The translations under genes were made by a program, and so were the position numbers. Shown piece after piece: positions 26,041-34,028 of a stretch of DNA of 64,000 nt. The notes below the pieces were generated by a model. That model saw nothing but the letters and a program-made list of their open reading frames with translations, did not search any database and was not told the DNA's origin. This stretch comes from Labilithrix sp. (GTDB lineage Bacteria > Myxococcota_A > Polyangia > Polyangiales > Polyangiaceae), in NCBI GenBank assembly GCA_019637175.1, contig JAHBWD010000012.1, forward strand, positions 117,088 through 181,087, written 5' to 3'. Every line of letters begins with the position of its first letter. Positions within the stretch are counted from its first letter, which is position 1.

Positions 26041-27093
26041 TCAGCGTATCCCAGCGTCGACCAGCTTGCCTCCTTCGACGACGATCTGGCCGTCGATCGT
26101 GACGCGGCTCGTCGCCTGGCAGGCGGCGAAGGCCGTACGCGCCTTGCACGAGACCGCGGTCGTCATGCGACCGCCGGCGTCGCCGATTCCCAGGTGCAGG
26201 CCGGGCAGGTTCTGATCGACGGCCGCGTCGCCGGAGGGCTCCTCGATGCCGCCGTTGACGCCGATCACGACGAGGCCGACGCGGTCGGAGCCGTCGGCGA
26301 AGCCGAGCGTCGCGCGGACGTCTGCTTCCAGCGCGGGCGACGACGGCGCGTGGACGCTCACCACCTTGCCGGCGCGGATCTCGAAGCGGACGGGCTTGTC
26401 GCGGAGCGAGCCTTCGCGTGCGCCGAAGAACTCCCCGAGCGACGCGTCGGCGACGAAGATCCCCTCGACGCTGTCGGGCAACGTGTAGAGCGCGCCCGCA
26501 GGAAAGCCGACCGCGACGCCGGGCGCGACCTCTCCGAGGCGCTCGACCCAACCGCCGGGCGTGACGCCGATGCGCAGCCGCGTCCCGGCGGAGCTCTCCA
26601 CGTCGATCGCGCGCGCGAGCGCGAGGCGTTGCTCCATCGCCCTGCCCGCTTCGCAGACGACGCGCTGATCGAGGCGGAGCCCGCGGGCGAACGCGTGCTC
26701 GGTGATGTCTGCCAAGCGCGCGTGCCGGATTCCGCAGGCCTTGACCACGGCCGCGAGCTGCTCGCGCATCGAGCGCTCCGCGTTGGGACATCGCGTGGCG
26801 ACGACCGCGGTCCTCGCCTTCACGAGCGCGTCGTGGACGTCCGGCGCGAGGACCTTGATCGGCTTGTCCTCCGGGCGCTCGAGGACGACCACGGTCGCGC
26901 GTGCGTCGATCTCCTCCGCCGCGCGCGCGAGCGCCGCGCCGATGCGTTGTGAAGCGTCGTCGACGACGACGGCGAGCTCGTCGCCGGCTTCCACGAAGCG
27001 CGCGTCGGGCGACGCTCCGCGAACGGGCGCGCCGAGCAACGTCTTTGCGGCGTGGAGCAGATCGCTCATCGGGATGTCGCGCGCGGTCGTCAA
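26041..27093 (-). CDS. M29-type aminopeptidase / NicX-like metalloprotein
   Basis: 350 residues from a TTG at 27093, preferred over the ATG at 27069 because GAGGCG lies 7 nt before the TTG. The C-terminal half has motifs I associate with thermophilic aminopeptidase M29 and related NicX-type proteins: GFPAGALYTLPDSVEGIFVADASLGEF, a glycine-rich VGLVVIGVNGGIEEP, and a QNLPGLHLGIGDAGGRM segment. The metal ligands usually consist of Glu, Glu, His and Asp; I can see the glutamates and HLGIGD, but not a complete assignment. It is sandwiched between two kinase genes with 9- and 7-nt gaps, so it is co-expressed with them. Activity as a peptidase is likely but not proven. Confidence 0.72.
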   Translation of the reverse strand: MTTARDIPMSDLLHAAKTLLGAPVRGASPDARFVEAGDELAVVVDDASQRIGAALARAAEEIDARATVVVLERPEDKPIKVLAPDVHDALVKARTAVVATRCPNAERSMREQLAAVVKACGIRHARLADITEHAFARGLRLDQRVVCEAGRAMEQRLALARAIDVESSAGTRLRIGVTPGGWVERLGEVAPGVAVGFPAGALYTLPDSVEGIFVADASLGEFFGAREGSLRDKPVRFEIRAGKVVSVHAPSSPALEADVRATLGFADGSDRVGLVVIGVNGGIEEPSGDAAVDQNLPGLHLGIGDAGGRMTTAVSCKARTAFAACQATSRVTIDGQIVVEGGKLVDAGIR

Positions 27094-27102
27094 AGTGTCG
27101 CC

Positions 27103-28200
27103 TCAGAAGTCCGGGAGGGTCTCGCGTTCGGGGCCCATGGGGGCGCCGCACTCGCCGCAGAACGCACGACGTGACGGGCTGCGCGTCCCGCAGGCGCGAC
27201 AGGTCGGCCCGGTGCTCTCGACAGCGGCCTCGGGGGCCGCGCGCTCGCGCGCGCTCGGCGGCTCGAGCGTCGCCGCGAGCGCCGACATCAGCTCACCCGC
27301 GCTCTGAAAGCGCTGTTCGGCGCTCTTCTCCAGCGCGCGCATGGCGAGCTCGGCGAGCGCCGCGGGGATCTCGCGATCGGGCGCGCGCTCGCGCGGGTCG
27401 ATCGGCTTCTGATGGAGGATGGCGAGCAACGTCTCCGTGGTCGACGGCGCGTCGAACGGCAGCGCGCCGGTGAGCAGCTCGTAGAGGATGACGCCGACCG
27501 AGTACAAATCGTTCCGAGGATCGACGACGTCGCCGCGCGCGTGCTCGGGGCTCATGTACGCCGGCGTTCCACCGACGACGTGGGAGCTCATGAGATCGGC
27601 GGTGTCGGTGACCAGACGCGCGAGCCCGAAGTCGATCACCTTGACGAGCTCTTCGCCCGAGTGGAGTCGCTCGACGATGATGTTGTCGGGCTTCACGTCG
27701 CCGTGAACGATGGAGACGGCGTGCGCCTGCTCGAGCGCGGCGAGCACCTGGCAGAGGATGTCGACGATGCGCCATGGGCGCAGGCCGCCGGGAGACTCCG
27801 CGGCGAGCCGCGTGAGCGGCTTGCCCTTCAAGAGCTGCATCACGAGGTACGGCACGCCGCCGGGCGCGTTGCCGAAGGCGTAAATCGTGACGGCGTTCGG
27901 GTGGTTGATGCGGCTCGCCGAGCGCGCCTCGATCAAGAACCTCGGCGCGACGACCGGATCGTTCGCGAGGTGCGCGTGGATGAGCTTGACCGCGACCTCG
28001 CGCCCCAACGCCGGCTGCTCCGCGCGGTAGACGCGTCCCATGCCTCCCTCGGCGATGAGCTCACGGAGCACGTACCCGCCGGGCAGGGTCGTCCCGACGA
28101 GCGGATCGCCCGCCGCGGACTGCGGCAGCAGGTGGCCGCACGCGTGGCAGAAGCGATGCCTCTGGTCGGCGGCCGTCGAACACTGCGGGCACGTACGCAT
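27103..28200 (-). CDS. Soluble Ser/Thr kinase bracketed by two zinc ribbons
   Basis: 365 residues and no membrane helix. It starts with a four-Cys zinc ribbon, MRTCPQCS...RFCHACGHLL. The kinase domain is about 40-300: GEGGMGRV-like IAEGGMGRVYRAEQ, VAVKLI, IVHGDVKPDN (HGD instead of HRD, losing the Arg that contacts a phosphorylated activation loop), IDFGLARLV, MSPEHARG. It ends with a second ribbon, TCRACGTRSPSRRAFCGECGAPM. The His-Gly-Asp loop is a known feature of kinases that do not need activation-loop phosphorylation, so this enzyme may be constitutively active or ligand-controlled through the ribbons. It is the first gene of the operon with the peptidase and two further kinases. Confidence 0.92.
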   Translation of the reverse strand: MRTCPQCSTAADQRHRFCHACGHLLPQSAAGDPLVGTTLPGGYVLRELIAEGGMGRVYRAEQPALGREVAVKLIHAHLANDPVVAPRFLIEARSASRINHPNAVTIYAFGNAPGGVPYLVMQLLKGKPLTRLAAESPGGLRPWRIVDILCQVLAALEQAHAVSIVHGDVKPDNIIVERLHSGEELVKVIDFGLARLVTDTADLMSSHVVGGTPAYMSPEHARGDVVDPRNDLYSVGVILYELLTGALPFDAPSTTETLLAILHQKPIDPRERAPDREIPAALAELAMRALEKSAEQRFQSAGELMSALAATLEPPSARERAAPEAAVESTGPTCRACGTRSPSRRAFCGECGAPMGPERETLPDF

Positions 28201-28251
28201 CCGCCGGATCCCCTCGGGAGGATAGACGAGAATCGCCGCAGCGCCGCAGAT

Positions 28252-28965
28252 CTATCGCGCGCGTTCGGGGCGACGTGCGATCGGCATGCGAGCTTGGGCG
28301 ATCGTGGCGGGCAGCCGTGCGAGGAACGCCGAGCTCGTCCGGACGTAGCGCCACGGCGACCTCCGGCGCCGCACGCCCGCGAGCACGTCGAAGGCGCTCC
28401 CGACGCCGACGATCGCAGGAGTCGCGAGGCGCTCCTTGTTCTCCTCCGCCCAGACCTCGCGAAAGGGCGCCGGCATCCCGACGAGCAGCACGTCGGCGCG
28501 CGCGCGCCGGATCTCGCGCACGACCTTCCAGTCGTCCGAGGGGCGGAAGAATCCGTTGCGTGCGCCAGCGATCCGCACGCGCGGGTACCTGTCGAAGATC
28601 ATTCGCTGCAGGGCCCAGAGCCGATCGTCGGTGCTGCCGAGCAGATAGATCGAGAGCCCGCGCGCGGCGCCCTCTTCGAGCAAGAGCTCCGTGAGGGCGA
28701 CGCCCGACACGCGCTCCGGGACGGATGCGCGCAGAAAGCGCGAGGTCCAGACGAGCGGCCGGCCCTCGGTCACGACGAGATCGGCTCGCTCGACGGCGCG
28801 AGCGAGCGCGGGATCGTCGTGCATCATCATCAGGCTCGCGACGTTCACCATGGCGACGCGGTGGCTCTCGCGCACCGGTGCGTCACGCCAGGCGAAGATG
28901 CGCTCGAGGGTCTCGGCGCGCGTGACCGCGTCGAAGGGGCACCCCATGATGTCGATGCGCGTCAT
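28252..28965 (-). CDS. WecG/TagA/CpsF-family glycosyltransferase
   Basis: 237 residues. The start is the ATG at 28965 with GGAGG about 8 nt upstream; an ATG at 29016 is in frame but would overlap the divergent gene. The family, which transfers ManNAc(A)-type sugars onto a lipid-linked acceptor in cell-wall or exopolysaccharide synthesis, is recognised from IDIMGCPFDAVTRAETLERI, NVASLMMMHDDPALARAVERAD, RVSGVALTELLLEEGAARG and VGVGSAFDVLAG. Two conserved spots are altered: the usual DG of the active-site Asp motif is TEGRPLVW (Glu instead of Asp), and the SPKQE motif is APFREVW. Activity is therefore uncertain. It diverges from a second glycosyltransferase with a 49-bp gap. Confidence 0.85.
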   Translation of the reverse strand: MTRIDIMGCPFDAVTRAETLERIFAWRDAPVRESHRVAMVNVASLMMMHDDPALARAVERADLVVTEGRPLVWTSRFLRASVPERVSGVALTELLLEEGAARGLSIYLLGSTDDRLWALQRMIFDRYPRVRIAGARNGFFRPSDDWKVVREIRRARADVLLVGMPAPFREVWAEENKERLATPAIVGVGSAFDVLAGVRRRRSPWRYVRTSSAFLARLPATIAQARMPIARRPERAR

Positions 28966-29014
28966 CGTTTCGACCTCCGCGTCAAAGAACGGATGTTGCT
29001 TGCGCCGCGACGCC

Positions 29015-30253
29015 ATGCGCGTCGTTCACCTGACCAGCGAGCTCCCTTGGCCTGCGACCCGGAGCGGCGCTCTGCGCACGCTCTCGCGGCTTCGCCTCGT
29101 GTCTTCACTCTCCGAGGTCGACTCGATCACCCTCGTGAGCGTCGCCGATCGCCTCGTTCCTCGGTCCGAGCTCGATGCGCTCGCGAGCGCCGTGCCGAAG
29201 CTTCGCCCGCTCCCTCCGGTGTTCCACCCGAGCCCACCGCGGCCGGCGCCGCGGCACGCGGTGCTGCGAGCGCGCGGCGTTCCTTTCGTGGCCGCGAGGT
29301 GGGCGTCGAAACCGCTCCAGCGCGCGTTGCAGAGCGAGCTCGATCGCGCGCACGTCGACGTCCTCTACGTCGATCACCTCGGGATGATGTGTAACCTGCT
29401 CGAGGTGAAGGCGCAGTGTGCGCCGGCGCACACCGTGCTCGACCCGCACAACGCGGAGGGCGACGTGCTCTTTCCTTTCGCGACGTGCGATCGCGGAGCG
29501 CGCAAGTGGATCGCGGCGTTCGAGCAGCGCGCCGCTGCGCGCTTCGAGCGGCGCGCGCTCCAGAGCGTCGACGCCGTCATCGCCGGCTCGATCGAGGACG
29601 CGCGGCGCTACGAGGATCTCGCCGGCACTTCGGTTCACATCGTGCCGTCGGTGCTCCAGGCCCGACCGCGACCGCAGCCCGCCCCGGCGTCCCGCCCACC
29701 GCGCTTCTGCTGGGTAGGCAACCTCCACTGGCGACCGAACGTCGCGGGTCTCGACTGGTTCTGCCGCAACGTCTGGCCGCTCCTCCGCGCGCGGCTCCCC
29801 GAGGCGAACTTCGAGATCGCGTCGGTGCCGCCGTCGCCGGACAAGGTCCGGACGGTCGTCCCCGACGCGTGGAACGTCCCTGGCGTTCGATCGCTCGAGA
29901 TCGCCGGCGACCTCGAGCCGGTCCTCGCGCGATCGACGGCGATGCTCGCGCCGGTGATCGGCGGGTCGGGCATCCGCACGAAGCTCCTCGACGGCTTCCG
30001 CGTGGGTCTTCCGGTCGTCACGACGCCGGACGGCGCCCTCGGCCTATCGGTCAAAGACGGACGCGAGCTCCTCATCGGCAAGACGCCCGAAGCGTTCGCC
30101 GACAAGCTCGTGAGCGCTGCGACCGACGAGGCGCTGCGCGAGCGCCTCGCGGTCGCCGGGCAGAGCTACCTCGAGCGACGGCATTCGTTGGAGGTCGTGC
30201 AGGGAGCGATGCGGGCGGCGCTCGGCCCGAGCGGGTTCGTCGTCAATCGCTGA
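29015..30253 (+). CDS. GT4-type glycosyltransferase
   Basis: 412 residues starting MRVVHLTSELPWPATRSGALRTLSRLR, the glycine-lacking variant of the GT-B N-terminal donor-loop region. The N-terminal domain contains VDVLYVDHLGMMCNLL and a DPHNAEGD acceptor-side motif. The C-terminal domain has FCWVGNLHWRPNVAGLDWFCRNVWPLLRARLPEANFEI, RSLEIAGDLEPVLARSTAMLAPVIGGSGIRTKLLDGFRVGLPVVTTPDGALGL, with a GSGIRTK nucleotide-sugar-binding stretch. This places it among GT4/GT1 retaining enzymes of the WsaF/HepE type that act in exopolysaccharide assembly. Divergent from the WecG-like gene, it probably belongs to the same small glycan module; no flippase or polymerase is nearby. The stop overlaps the following minus gene by 11 nt. 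Confidence 0.88.
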   Translation: MRVVHLTSELPWPATRSGALRTLSRLRLVSSLSEVDSITLVSVADRLVPRSELDALASAVPKLRPLPPVFHPSPPRPAPRHAVLRARGVPFVAARWASKPLQRALQSELDRAHVDVLYVDHLGMMCNLLEVKAQCAPAHTVLDPHNAEGDVLFPFATCDRGARKWIAAFEQRAAARFERRALQSVDAVIAGSIEDARRYEDLAGTSVHIVPSVLQARPRPQPAPASRPPRFCWVGNLHWRPNVAGLDWFCRNVWPLLRARLPEANFEIASVPPSPDKVRTVVPDAWNVPGVRSLEIAGDLEPVLARSTAMLAPVIGGSGIRTKLLDGFRVGLPVVTTPDGALGLSVKDGRELLIGKTPEAFADKLVSAATDEALRERLAVAGQSYLERRHSLEVVQGAMRAALGPSGFVVNR

Positions 30254-30713
30254 GGATCGAGAAGAACAAGGCGACCGCTCCGATCGCCAAGTCGGCCGCG
30301 AGCTCGGTGCCCGTGTCCGGCTTCCACCGCGCGCTCTTCGGGTCGTCGTCGTTCGCCGTCTTCGTGCCCAGGCGTTCGTGCGCCACGCGCTGCAGCTCTC
30401 CGCGATCGAACCAGGTTCCGTGCTCTCTGCACACGTCGAGCGAGACCGCCGCGAGCTCGCGTGGCGCCAGCGGCGCGCGACAATCGGGGCACGACCGCAC
30501 TTGCGCCGAACGCGCTCGGCTCGTCGTGCTCGCGGCGTTCTGCGCGGCGGCGTCGGCGAGCTGGCGTACGGCAGGGTCGAGGATCGAGGCGGCGCGATTG
30601 GCCGCGCTGATCCCCGCCCAGACGCCTCCACACGAGGTGCATCCCCACGCACCAGGCGCGTCGGGCGCGTCGATCATGCGCGACCCACACGCCGGACACG
30701 CCTTGCTCGTCAT
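30243..30713 (-). CDS. zf-TFIIB-like double zinc-ribbon protein with C-terminal hydrophobic segment
   Basis: 156 residues. Two CxxC pairs make the first ribbon (CPACGSRMI...GAWGCTSCGGVW), and a second set follows (SCPDCRAPLAPRELAAVSLDVCREHGTWFDRGELQRV). The CxxHGxWFDxGEL motif is diagnostic of the zf-TFIIB family of small bacterial proteins. A helical spacer with a KSARWKPDTG stretch leads to a short hydrophobic segment at the end (LAIGAVALFFSIL) that could anchor it in the membrane. Function of the family is unknown to me; zinc binding is likely. It overlaps the end of the convergent glycosyltransferase gene by 11 nt. Confidence 0.85.
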   Translation of the reverse strand: MTSKACPACGSRMIDAPDAPGAWGCTSCGGVWAGISAANRAASILDPAVRQLADAAAQNAASTTSRARSAQVRSCPDCRAPLAPRELAAVSLDVCREHGTWFDRGELQRVAHERLGTKTANDDDPKSARWKPDTGTELAADLAIGAVALFFSILSD

Positions 30714-30746
30714 GAGCCCATCGTACCCGTTTTCACTTCGCGTTCT

Positions 30747-31445
30747 TCAGTGGTCGTATTCGGCGAGCTCGTCATCGGTGAGCCGTGGTCCGTTCTCGAC
30801 GTAACCCCCGCGCCAATCCGGATCCTCTTCGGGATACCAGCGCTCCGCCGGGACCTCCGGCGGCGGCTCTTCGGGCGTCGGGTTCAGCGCTTCCCACCGT
30901 CTCAGACTCGCCAGGAAGGCCGTTTCGGTCCTCTCGACGATCTCGCGGACGGCGTTGTCGCGCGCCTCTTCTTCTTCCTCGTCGGGCGTGTCGAGCGGAT
31001 ACGCGTAGCGCGCCCCATCGAAGAGCCTCCGGGCGATGTGCCGAACGGTCCTGACGGCCATCTCGACGAACTCTCGACCATCGGGATGCATCGCCTCGTA
31101 GAACCTGCGCAGCTCATCGGCCCTGACGATCGCTTTGAGCGCCGCGACGATGGTTTCGAACCCCAGCTTCGTGAGCGTCACGTCGACCTGCCTCGCGTCG
31201 TGCAAGTCGACGGCCCGCCAGACGAGCCCCTGCTCTTCCAACGCGATCACCATCTTCCTGATCGTCGTTCGCGAGACCCCGAGCCTGTCGGCGATCGACG
31301 TCACCCATCCCCCTCCGCCCATGCTCCGCATTACCGACAGCACATCGAACCGTGCCGGCGTGAGCCCGAACTCCGCCACGATCGGCTTATGCGTCTCCAC
31401 CGCCCGCAGATGCGCCCTCTTCAACCGAAAGCTCAACTCATGCAT
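30747..31445 (-). CDS. MarR-like transcriptional regulator with long C-terminal extension
   Basis: 232 residues from the ATG at 31445 (MHELSFRLKRAHLRAVETHKPIVAEFGLTPARFDVL). The winged helix follows: VLSVMRSMGGGGWVTSIADRLGVSRTTIRKMVIALEEQGLVWRAVDLHDARQVDVTLTKLG, the helix-turn-helix and wing of MarR-family repressors. After residue 110 comes a helical region and then an acidic, Pro-rich tail (EEEEEARDNA, TPEEPPPEVPAERWYPEEDPDW) that is not part of the usual 140-residue family. The gene is 33 nt from the zinc-ribbon gene downstream. No operator was identified. Ligand and targets unknown. Confidence 0.82.
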   Translation of the reverse strand: MHELSFRLKRAHLRAVETHKPIVAEFGLTPARFDVLSVMRSMGGGGWVTSIADRLGVSRTTIRKMVIALEEQGLVWRAVDLHDARQVDVTLTKLGFETIVAALKAIVRADELRRFYEAMHPDGREFVEMAVRTVRHIARRLFDGARYAYPLDTPDEEEEEARDNAVREIVERTETAFLASLRRWEALNPTPEEPPPEVPAERWYPEEDPDWRGGYVENGPRLTDDELAEYDH

Positions 31446-31510
31446 CTCGCCTCGCCTCCGCCCTCCCGCTTCGCACACCCCATGCCACCCCCCCGCCCCG
31501 AGGCCCCTCC

Positions 31511-31535
31511 AAAAAAACCGAGAGCTTGCTCCCGG
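31511..31535 (-). terminator. Intrinsic terminator of the GNAT-fusion gene
   Basis: Read on the minus strand, CCGGGAGC-AA-GCTCTCGG forms an 8-bp stem (one G-U pair; the top pair probably opens to a 4-nt loop), followed directly by seven T residues. It lies 78 nt beyond the stop codon of the gene at 31613-32863, which is transcribed toward it. This is the clearest Rho-independent terminator in the window. Confidence 0.85.
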
Positions 31536-31612
31536 TTGCGGAAGGGGGCCCCGAGGGGGAGGCGGGTGACACTATGGCCGGGCCGGATTTGGGGGTGGCG
31601 CGGCCAGGGGGG

Positions 31613-32863
31613 TCAGGCGCGCTTGGAGCGCTTCTTGTTCGAGGCGGCGGCACGCTTGCGACGCGGTCGGCTCGCGCTCGCGGGCGCCCCGTGGGTGGCC
31701 GGGGGGGGAGGCGGAGCAGGGGGAATGTCGGGGGAGGCCGCGGGAGCAGGGGGCTGCGAAGGGCGCATCGAGGCCGGAGCCTCGACGCGGTGGCGCTCCT
31801 TGGCTTCCACGGCCAGATCGGCGAGCTCGCGCTTCTGCTCTTCCGACTCGGAGCCCGCGAGAGCGAGGGTCATGAGGAGCGAAGTGACGTTGCCCGGGCT
31901 CACGCGGCTCCGCATCGCGCGCGGCAGATCGATCGCCCGCCGAACCCAGTCGAGCATCAGCGGGCGAAATACGACGAGATCGGCGGCGCGAGAAGCGTCT
32001 CCGGCGTGGGCGACGACCTGCTTCACGACGAACGTGGCCTCGTAGAACGCGTCGAGGTCCGCCCCCATCGTGAGACGCGCCAGCCGGCTGAAGAGCGCTT
32101 CGTCGACCTCACGCGTCGCTTCTCGAGAGAGAGCGGCGTAGAGGCGGAAGAGATCCACGAACCGCGAGCGCGTGCCGGCGTCGTGTGGGCTCGACCCGAA
32201 GAAGGCGTCGGCGACGGCGTCGAGGACCGGGCGATCGGATCGGCGATAGACCTCGAGGAGCGAGCGCGCCGAGTCGAGCGCCGTCGAGCGCACCGCAGCG
32301 TCGTCGGAGCGCAACGAGGCGATCGCCACCTCGCGAGGCGCGCGCGCCGGAGGAGGCGGGAGGGAGATCTCGCGCCCCAGCGGCGCGAGGAACTTCTCGA
32401 CGACCACCACGTCACGCCACTGACCGTCGAGCTTCGCGTGGCGGTGATGAACGCCAACGTCGCGGAAGCCGAGGGCCGCAACCAGCATGCGACTCGCGTC
32501 GTTGTCGACGAAGACGCGCGAGACCAGCTTCCACGCGCCTGCGGTCCGCGCCTGGGTCACGAGCTCGCGCATGGCGAGCAGACCGGCGCCGCGGCGGCGG
32601 TGGACGAAGTCCGTGTAGACCGCGAATTCGAAGACGCCGTCGTAGCACTCGCGCGCGCTGTAGGCCGAGCAACGCGCGAAGCCGATGACGCCGTCGGCCT
32701 CGTCCTCGACGACCACGATCGGATGCCGCCCGTCGAACCACGCGAGGATGTCTTCGTCCGACCGAAGCGTGGTTTCGAAGGTGGCGCTGCGCTCCTCGAT
32801 CCCCTGGTTGTAGATCGCGGCGATCGCGGGAGCGTCGTCGGGGGTTGCGAGGCGAGCGCGCAT
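31613..32863 (-). CDS. GNAT acetyltransferase (PAT/ArsN1-type) fused to a helical domain and basic tail
   Basis: 416 residues. The first 165 match phosphinothricin/arsinothricin-type N-acetyltransferases: MRARLATPDDAPAIAAIYNQGIEERSATFET, the acetyl-CoA loop VHRRRGAGLLAMRELV (Q/RxxGxG/A type), and FVDNDASRMLVAALGFRDVGVHHRHAKLDGQWRDVVVVEKFL. Residues about 180-340 form an unrelated helical domain with EVDEALFSRLARLTMGADLDAFYEATFVVKQV, and the last 80 are Pro/Ala-rich ending in a basic cluster (RPRRKRAAASNKKRSKRA) that looks nucleic-acid-binding. Such a fusion is not the usual 170-180-residue architecture. Drug resistance is the family's known role; the fused part suggests another substrate here. 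Confidence 0.82.
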   Translation of the reverse strand: MRARLATPDDAPAIAAIYNQGIEERSATFETTLRSDEDILAWFDGRHPIVVVEDEADGVIGFARCSAYSARECYDGVFEFAVYTDFVHRRRGAGLLAMRELVTQARTAGAWKLVSRVFVDNDASRMLVAALGFRDVGVHHRHAKLDGQWRDVVVVEKFLAPLGREISLPPPPARAPREVAIASLRSDDAAVRSTALDSARSLLEVYRRSDRPVLDAVADAFFGSSPHDAGTRSRFVDLFRLYAALSREATREVDEALFSRLARLTMGADLDAFYEATFVVKQVVAHAGDASRAADLVVFRPLMLDWVRRAIDLPRAMRSRVSPGNVTSLLMTLALAGSESEEQKRELADLAVEAKERHRVEAPASMRPSQPPAPAASPDIPPAPPPPPATHGAPASASRPRRKRAAASNKKRSKRA

Positions 32864-32926
32864 CGACAGCTCAGTTGTACCCTAAGCACGGCCGGCCGAG
32901 CGCTCGCCGAAAGTGCTGCGCGGCGC

Positions 32927-33766
32927 TCAGTCGCGCTGCGGCGTGCAGTGGAAGCGCGCGGGCACGCGGGCGTCGATCGTGACCTCGTCGTCGACGGCGA
33001 CTGCGCGGTCCCCTCGAGGCCCGAGCCGATGAGGCGCGGCGGCCTTCGCCCCACGACAGTCGACGCGCAGCTTCACGACCTCGTCGCCTTCCTCGATGAC
33101 GGTGAGCCGCGCGGGGATCGCCCCCGGTGGAAGTGAGAGACCGCTGAGCCTGATGCCGTAGAACGCGTTCGCGAGCGAGAGCCCGGGCGTCCTCGTGTCG
33201 GAGACCCACTCGCGCGTTCCCCACGTGGTGTTCACGAGGAGCCCCTTGTCGCCGTGACCGACGACGAGCACGAAGTGATCGAGTCCCCACTCGGGATGCG
33301 CCGTGGGGAGGATCTTCACCCCCGCGAGCACGGGATCTCCCTCCTCGAGCGCCGCGCGCACCCAGCGCGCGAACGCGTCGAAGCCGCGACGTGACGCGTA
33401 GAAGGTGTGACGAACGCCGAGCTCGGTGAGCGCCACGGGAATGTCGGGCGAGTAGAGATCGGGATGCGACGGCCTCCCCGCCGCGTTGATGAGGCGCTGC
33501 GGAGCCCATGCGCCGAGGTGAAGAAGCCCCTCCTGGATCGCCGTCTCGCCGCACCAGCCCGCCTTCGGCGCTTCGCGCGCCTGAGCGCGCGCGGGGATCG
33601 CCAAGACGAGCTTCGCGTCCCGTTCGAGACCGCCGGCGTCGGACGCCGCTGCCGGAGGCGGAAGCGCCGGCCGAGGCTCCGGAACCTCGGGGATCGACCC
33701 CACGCGCCTCTCGCCCCGCGTACACCCGGCGAAGAGACCGACGACGAAAAGCGCCCACCGCGTCAT
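32927..33766 (-). CDS. Papain-like (C39-type) cysteine-peptidase-fold lipoprotein
   Basis: 279 residues. The signal peptide MTRWALFVVGLFAGC ends in a lipobox. A Pro-rich spacer is followed by GWCGETAIQEGLLHLG, with the nucleophile-like Cys in a WCGETA motif (papain-fold QxxWCG-type). Further on, WGLDHFVLVVGHGDKGLLVNTTWG provides the His (LDHFVLV) and the Asn (NTTWG) of a Cys-His-Asn triad. The C-terminal third is a beta domain (PARLTVIEEGDEVVKLRVDCRG). It should be an exported, lipid-anchored peptidase or transglutaminase-like enzyme; substrates unknown. It is divergent from the basic-protein gene and unlinked to an ABC transporter, so a leader-processing role is unlikely. Confidence 0.78.
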   Translation of the reverse strand: MTRWALFVVGLFAGCTRGERRVGSIPEVPEPRPALPPPAAASDAGGLERDAKLVLAIPARAQAREAPKAGWCGETAIQEGLLHLGAWAPQRLINAAGRPSHPDLYSPDIPVALTELGVRHTFYASRRGFDAFARWVRAALEEGDPVLAGVKILPTAHPEWGLDHFVLVVGHGDKGLLVNTTWGTREWVSDTRTPGLSLANAFYGIRLSGLSLPPGAIPARLTVIEEGDEVVKLRVDCRGAKAAAPHRLGPRGDRAVAVDDEVTIDARVPARFHCTPQRD

Positions 33767-34028
33767 GTCAGGACCTCGCGTCAGCCGCCGAAACTGTGAC
33801 GAGGCTACCGTTGCGCGAGCGCGGTCGCGTGGTTACTTGAGCGTCTCCGATGAAGGAGATGCTCATGAAGCTCACCATCGTCCCCCGCGCGTGACGCTGT
33901 CACGCGGAGGCACCGTCACGCGCTCTCGAGTGGCCCCCTTCATGCGGGCGACCTTGGGGTGACAATGAAAGCCGCGGGCCCAGGTCGCCCGCTCCGCGCC
34001 ATCGATCCGATGCGGCGTGAGCGGTCCC

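Noticed and set aside
22692..26102. Very long open frame on the plus strand opposite three minus-strand kinase-operon genes
   Set aside because: Composition is Arg/Glu/Asp-rich noise typical of antisense frames in GC-rich DNA; the minus strand encodes clear kinase motifs.
28966..29016. Longer N-terminal start for the WecG-like gene
   Set aside because: It would overlap the divergent glycosyltransferase start; the ATG at 28965 has a GGAGG site and starts at the family's usual position.
33850..33894. 14-codon frame MKEMLMKLTIVPRA followed by a GCGTGAC-GCT-GTCACGC inverted repeat, looking like a leader peptide with attenuator
   Set aside because: No amino-acid run typical of attenuation, no T-run after the hairpin and no biosynthetic gene downstream; recorded only as a curiosity.
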